From positions 124,001 to 188,000 of the forward strand of contig CAMYZE010000001.1 in NCBI GenBank assembly GCA_947303805.1: 64,000 nucleotides of DNA. Reading direction: 5' to 3'. Below, piece by piece: positions 61,443 through 64,000 of the stretch. The position numbers were made by a program, and so were the translations under genes. The notes beneath the pieces are model-generated. The model was not told the DNA's origin. It searched no databases and saw only the letters and a list, made by a program, of their open reading frames with translations. Numbering within the stretch: the first letter of the stretch is position 1; each line of letters opens with the position of its first letter. This stretch comes from an uncultured Clostridia bacterium (GTDB lineage Bacteria > Bacillota > Clostridia > Lachnospirales > Lachnospiraceae).

Positions 61443-62105
61443 ATGAATAAGAAATTTGAATTAATATTATTTGATTTGGATGGTACGGTTTTTAATACGG
61501 CAGAGACTATACTTAATTCTCTTAAGGCCACTGTAGAAAATGCAGGCCTTAGAAAACTTACAAGAGAAGAGGTTGACACATTTATTGGTCCACCTATAAT
61601 AGACTCGCTTAAAAGATATTACCCAGAGTTGTCTGATGAAGAAATTGACAATTTAACCAAGGAATACAGAAAATATTATATAGAGCATGAACTACTTAAG
61701 GCAAAACCATTTGAGCATATTCCGGATGTGATAGCAACACTTAAGGAAAATGGATATAAGATAGCACTAGCAACATATAAACTAATGAAATGTGTGACAC
61801 CACTTTTTGATCATTATGATATGACAAAATATTTCGATACATTAAGAGGTTCAATCAACGAAAAAGGTCTGACAAAAACTGACATAATGAGACTTGCTAT
61901 AGAAGATTGTAAAGTAACTAATTATGAAAAAGTATGTATGATAGGTGACACTGAGCACGATTTAAGAGGCGCCATAAATCTTGGAGTATCATTTATAGGG
62001 GTGAACTACGGAGCGGGCTTTAAAGGGCTCACTGATGAAGAAAAGAATTATAAAAAGTGCTTGGGGTATGTGGATGATGCAATTAAAATATTGGATTTGG
62101 TATAA
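61443..62105 (+). CDS. HAD-family phosphatase (PpaX/Gph-like)
   Basis: The 220-residue protein has the HAD motifs in order: LFDLDGTVFNT (nucleophile and acid Asp), ALATYK (motif II Thr), KTDIMRLA with the motif III Lys earlier in the helix, and MIGDTEHDLRGA (motif IV). The four-helix cap between motifs I and II is that of subfamily IA. Phosphoglycolate phosphatases and PpaX pyrophosphatases share this design, so the substrate is not settled. AGGA precedes the ATG. Confidence 0.88.
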   Translation: MNKKFELILFDLDGTVFNTAETILNSLKATVENAGLRKLTREEVDTFIGPPIIDSLKRYYPELSDEEIDNLTKEYRKYYIEHELLKAKPFEHIPDVIATLKENGYKIALATYKLMKCVTPLFDHYDMTKYFDTLRGSINEKGLTKTDIMRLAIEDCKVTNYEKVCMIGDTEHDLRGAINLGVSFIGVNYGAGFKGLTDEEKNYKKCLGYVDDAIKILDLV

Positions 62106-62112
62106 CAAAAAA

Positions 62113-62162
62113 GGGCTCGTAAAACTCGCTCTTACGTCGTAGCCGCGAGCTGTGCGAGCGGC
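62113..62162. repeat. Inverted pair of GTAN-hairpin elements (copies k1 and k2)
   Basis: k1 (62113-62135, minus) has arms GAGC/GCCC and core GT-TTT-AC. k2 (62139-62162, plus) reads GTA, GCCGC-GA-GC-TGT-GC-GA-GCGGC, with arms changed on both sides so that pairing is kept. They lie head to head between the HAD gene and lysA. Confidence 0.8.
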
Positions 62163-62164
62163 AC

Positions 62165-63466
62165 TTATATATCGTTTATAATTAGATTTTCGAATGACTC
62201 AGGTTTTACAACTATGAAATCTTTGTCATCTTTTAGCATAACTACTGCAGGGCGAGGTAATCGATTGTAATTTGATGCCATAGAGTAGTTATATGCACCG
62301 GTAGTTGCGACAGCAACTATATCATATCTTTTAACTGATGATGGGAACATAATATCTTTTTGTATTATATCACCTGACTCGCAACACCTTCCTACAAGGT
62401 CAGCTTTAAAATCAAGAACCTCATTCATCTTATTTGCTACCATACAAGAATATTTCGCACCATAGAGTGCAAATCTTGGATTATCTGCCATACCACCGTC
62501 TATAGACACATAATTTTTATAGCCGGGTATTTTTTTGATAGTTCCTACCGTATAAAGAGTCATGCCAGCATCAGCAACTATAGATCTACCTGGTTCCATT
62601 CTAAATGCAGGAACTTTTATATTGAGTTTCTCACATTCTGTATTAATATATTCTGAAAGTTCTTTTAATTTTGTATCAAGGTGAAGAATAGGATCTGTGT
62701 CTACATATCGGACACCAAAGCCACCACCTATATCATACTCTAAAGTTTCGAAATTATATTTCTCTTTTACATCAGAAAAAAACTTAAGCATAATTTTTGA
62801 AGTTCTTTCATATACATCTTCTTCAAATACTTGTGAACCTACATGACAGTGGAAGCCCATAAGTTTTACATGAGAGAGTTTTAAAACTTCTCCGACAAGA
62901 GTGAGCGCTTGACCTGTCTCTATGGCAGTACCAAACTTGGAATCAATTTTTCCTGTCTTGTCTGCTTCGTAGGTGTGAGTATCGATACCAGGCGTTAATC
63001 TAAGAAGTATTTTTTGGTTTTTACCTAGTTTTTCGCATTCTCTCTCTATGACATTTACTTCTTCTATATTATCTGCAACAAAATAACCGACGCCATTTTC
63101 TATTCCATACTTTATATCAAAGTCAGTTTTATTGTTGCTATGAAAATAAGCTTTAGATAAATCAAAACCAGCAGCTTTCGCAGTGTATAGTTCGCCGCTT
63201 GATACGAGGTCTATGCCGACATTTTCGTCCCTCATGATTTCGTAAATGTATTTGAAAGAGCAAGCCTTGCTCGCATAGAGCATAAGGGCAGAGTCGCCAA
63301 AATATTTTTTAAATGAAGATGTATAAGAATTTACATTTTCTCTTATACGGTTTTCATCCATTACGTAAAGAGGAGTACCATATTTTTTTGCAAGGTCCGT
63401 AACTTTAAAATTATTGAAGTAGAGTTCATTATCTTTAATTGTTATATTTTTGCAAATTGTATTCAT
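62165..63466 (-). CDS. lysA: Diaminopimelate decarboxylase
   Basis: LysA decarboxylates meso-diaminopimelate to lysine, using PLP. The 433-residue protein is a fold-III decarboxylase. The PLP lysine lies in LMLYASKACSF, the phosphate-binding glycines in YDIGGGFGVRY, and EPGRSIVADAG follows. The C-terminal barrel has the catalytic CCESGDI and ATTGAYNYSMASNYN. Its presence implies a DAP route to lysine and probably DAP in the wall. AAGGA precedes the ATG. Confidence 0.95.
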   Translation of the reverse strand: MNTICKNITIKDNELYFNNFKVTDLAKKYGTPLYVMDENRIRENVNSYTSSFKKYFGDSALMLYASKACSFKYIYEIMRDENVGIDLVSSGELYTAKAAGFDLSKAYFHSNNKTDFDIKYGIENGVGYFVADNIEEVNVIERECEKLGKNQKILLRLTPGIDTHTYEADKTGKIDSKFGTAIETGQALTLVGEVLKLSHVKLMGFHCHVGSQVFEEDVYERTSKIMLKFFSDVKEKYNFETLEYDIGGGFGVRYVDTDPILHLDTKLKELSEYINTECEKLNIKVPAFRMEPGRSIVADAGMTLYTVGTIKKIPGYKNYVSIDGGMADNPRFALYGAKYSCMVANKMNEVLDFKADLVGRCCESGDIIQKDIMFPSSVKRYDIVAVATTGAYNYSMASNYNRLPRPAVVMLKDDKDFIVVKPESFENLIINDI

Positions 63467-63491
63467 AATTATTCCTTAATTTTGAGATAAT

Positions 63492-63517
63492 AAAAGCGGA
63501 TTGCTCATCCGCTTTTT
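63492..63517 (-). terminator. Terminator of the DAACS symporter gene
   Basis: A 9-bp stem (aaaagcgga with tccgctttt) has T runs on both strands, between the symporter's 3' end and lysA. Confidence 0.8.
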
Positions 63518-63538
63518 AATTTTTATTGGATGATATAT

Positions 63539-64000
63539 TTATTTCTTTTTAGTTGTTTTTGTCACTTTAGAAATTTTTGATTTAGTCTTATTTATTCTTG
63601 CTGTGACAGGTCTAAGTTGCTTTTGTAACCAATCTTTTCCATCTACAAATCTAGAAACAATGAATGAAACTACATAGTCACCAGATGCATTTATCATAGT
63701 GGCAGGTGGGTCAACTAAGTTTCCGATTGCTACGAGTATAGGGAATGCTAGTTCCATGCGAGTTGGGAAGAAAACAGAGCAGATGATATATTCGCCGATG
63801 TATCCACCACCAGGAACACCTGACATACCTACAGATGAGAAAACTGCAAGTAGTGTAATAGGGATTAGTTGGTTCCAAGAAAGTTGTTGTCCAAATACTC
63901 CAAGTACAAATGCAATTTTAAGAACACAAGAGAAACAAGATCCATCCATGTGCATAGTAGCACCAAGAGGAACAACTATATTTGAAACATCTTTAGAGAT
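63539..64000 (-). CDS. Dicarboxylate/amino acid:cation symporter (DAACS), C-terminal part
   Basis: The frame is open to the window edge, so the N-terminal part lies outside. The visible 153 residues are the conserved C-terminal transport core of the SLC1/GltP family: NIVVPLGATMHMDGS (cation and substrate site in the TM7 motif region), then MSGVPGGGYIGEY (hairpin loop 2, usually S-x-G-x-P-G), and NLVDPPATMINASGD with the TM8 Asp ligands. Such proteins import glutamate, aspartate, serine/threonine or C4-dicarboxylates with H+ or Na+. The basic tail is typical. Confidence 0.88.
   Translation of the reverse strand: MSKDVSNIVVPLGATMHMDGSCFSCVLKIAFVLGVFGQQLSWNQLIPITLLAVFSSVGMSGVPGGGYIGEYIICSVFFPTRMELAFPILVAIGNLVDPPATMINASGDYVVSFIVSRFVDGKDWLQKQLRPVTARINKTKSKISKVTKTTKKK

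Overview
The window looks like the chromosomal origin region of an AT-rich, Gram-positive Bacillota, probably an uncultured or little-studied Clostridia lineage. The evidence is the core order jag-yidC-yidD-rnpA-rpmH on the minus strand, running divergently from dnaA-dnaN-recF-gyrB-gyrA on the plus strand. Further support comes from spoVG, diaminopimelate decarboxylase and surface proteins with cell-wall-binding repeats. No genus is assigned. The replication origin lies around 11.8-12.0 kb, and gene orientation flips there.

Layout. 1-3.8 kb: an accessory edge with a decayed MntA/HepT toxin-antitoxin pair, a J-domain protein, a lipoprotein preceded by a structured attenuator-like leader RNA, and an AbrB/PIN toxin-antitoxin pair with its own palindromic operator. 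3.8-8.9 kb: a DMT transporter, an isochorismatase-like hydrolase, spoVG, mnmE and a sodium:solute symporter. 8.9-20.8 kb: the oriC core. 20.8-25.8 kb: a short-chain dehydrogenase, a cyclodeaminase, a WYL regulator, dUTPase and DAHP synthase. 26.0-34.7 kb: one 2882-residue secreted surface protein. 34.7-38.0 kb: tyrA, a regulator fused to a superoxide-reductase-like domain, an HD protein and aroA. 38.1-39.05 kb: a scar holding a broken PIN toxin, an intact antitoxin and a recombinase tail, bracketed by degenerate repeats. 39.1-50.8 kb: a four-gene operon of very large envelope proteins (two with DUF6273-like domains, one of 1369 residues with many membrane spans, one CmpB-type membrane protein). 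50.9-53.8 kb: a BrnT toxin module, an 89-bp MITE-like palindrome, an aroE-aroK fusion and aroB. 54-64 kb: two MFS transporters, malQ, purine nucleoside phosphorylase, a DUF3800 protein, a membrane protein, a HAD phosphatase, lysA and part of a DAACS symporter.

Five loci (aroF, tyrA, aroA, aroE-K, aroB) supply most of the route from DAHP to aromatic amino acids, but they are scattered rather than in one operon.

The most unusual signal is a family of about 17 short GC-rich hairpins (5'-GTAN followed by an imperfect palindrome). They lie between genes and also in frame inside mnmE, aroA and the giant surface protein. The arms change together between copies while a tandem G-A mismatch pair stays fixed. 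The family resembles REP or Rickettsia palindromic elements, but no matching transposase is in the window. Other points of note are the switch-like leader RNA at 2.68-2.89 kb and promoters placed so close to the start codons of mnmE, dnaA, gyrB, aroA and aroB that their mRNAs should be leaderless or nearly so.
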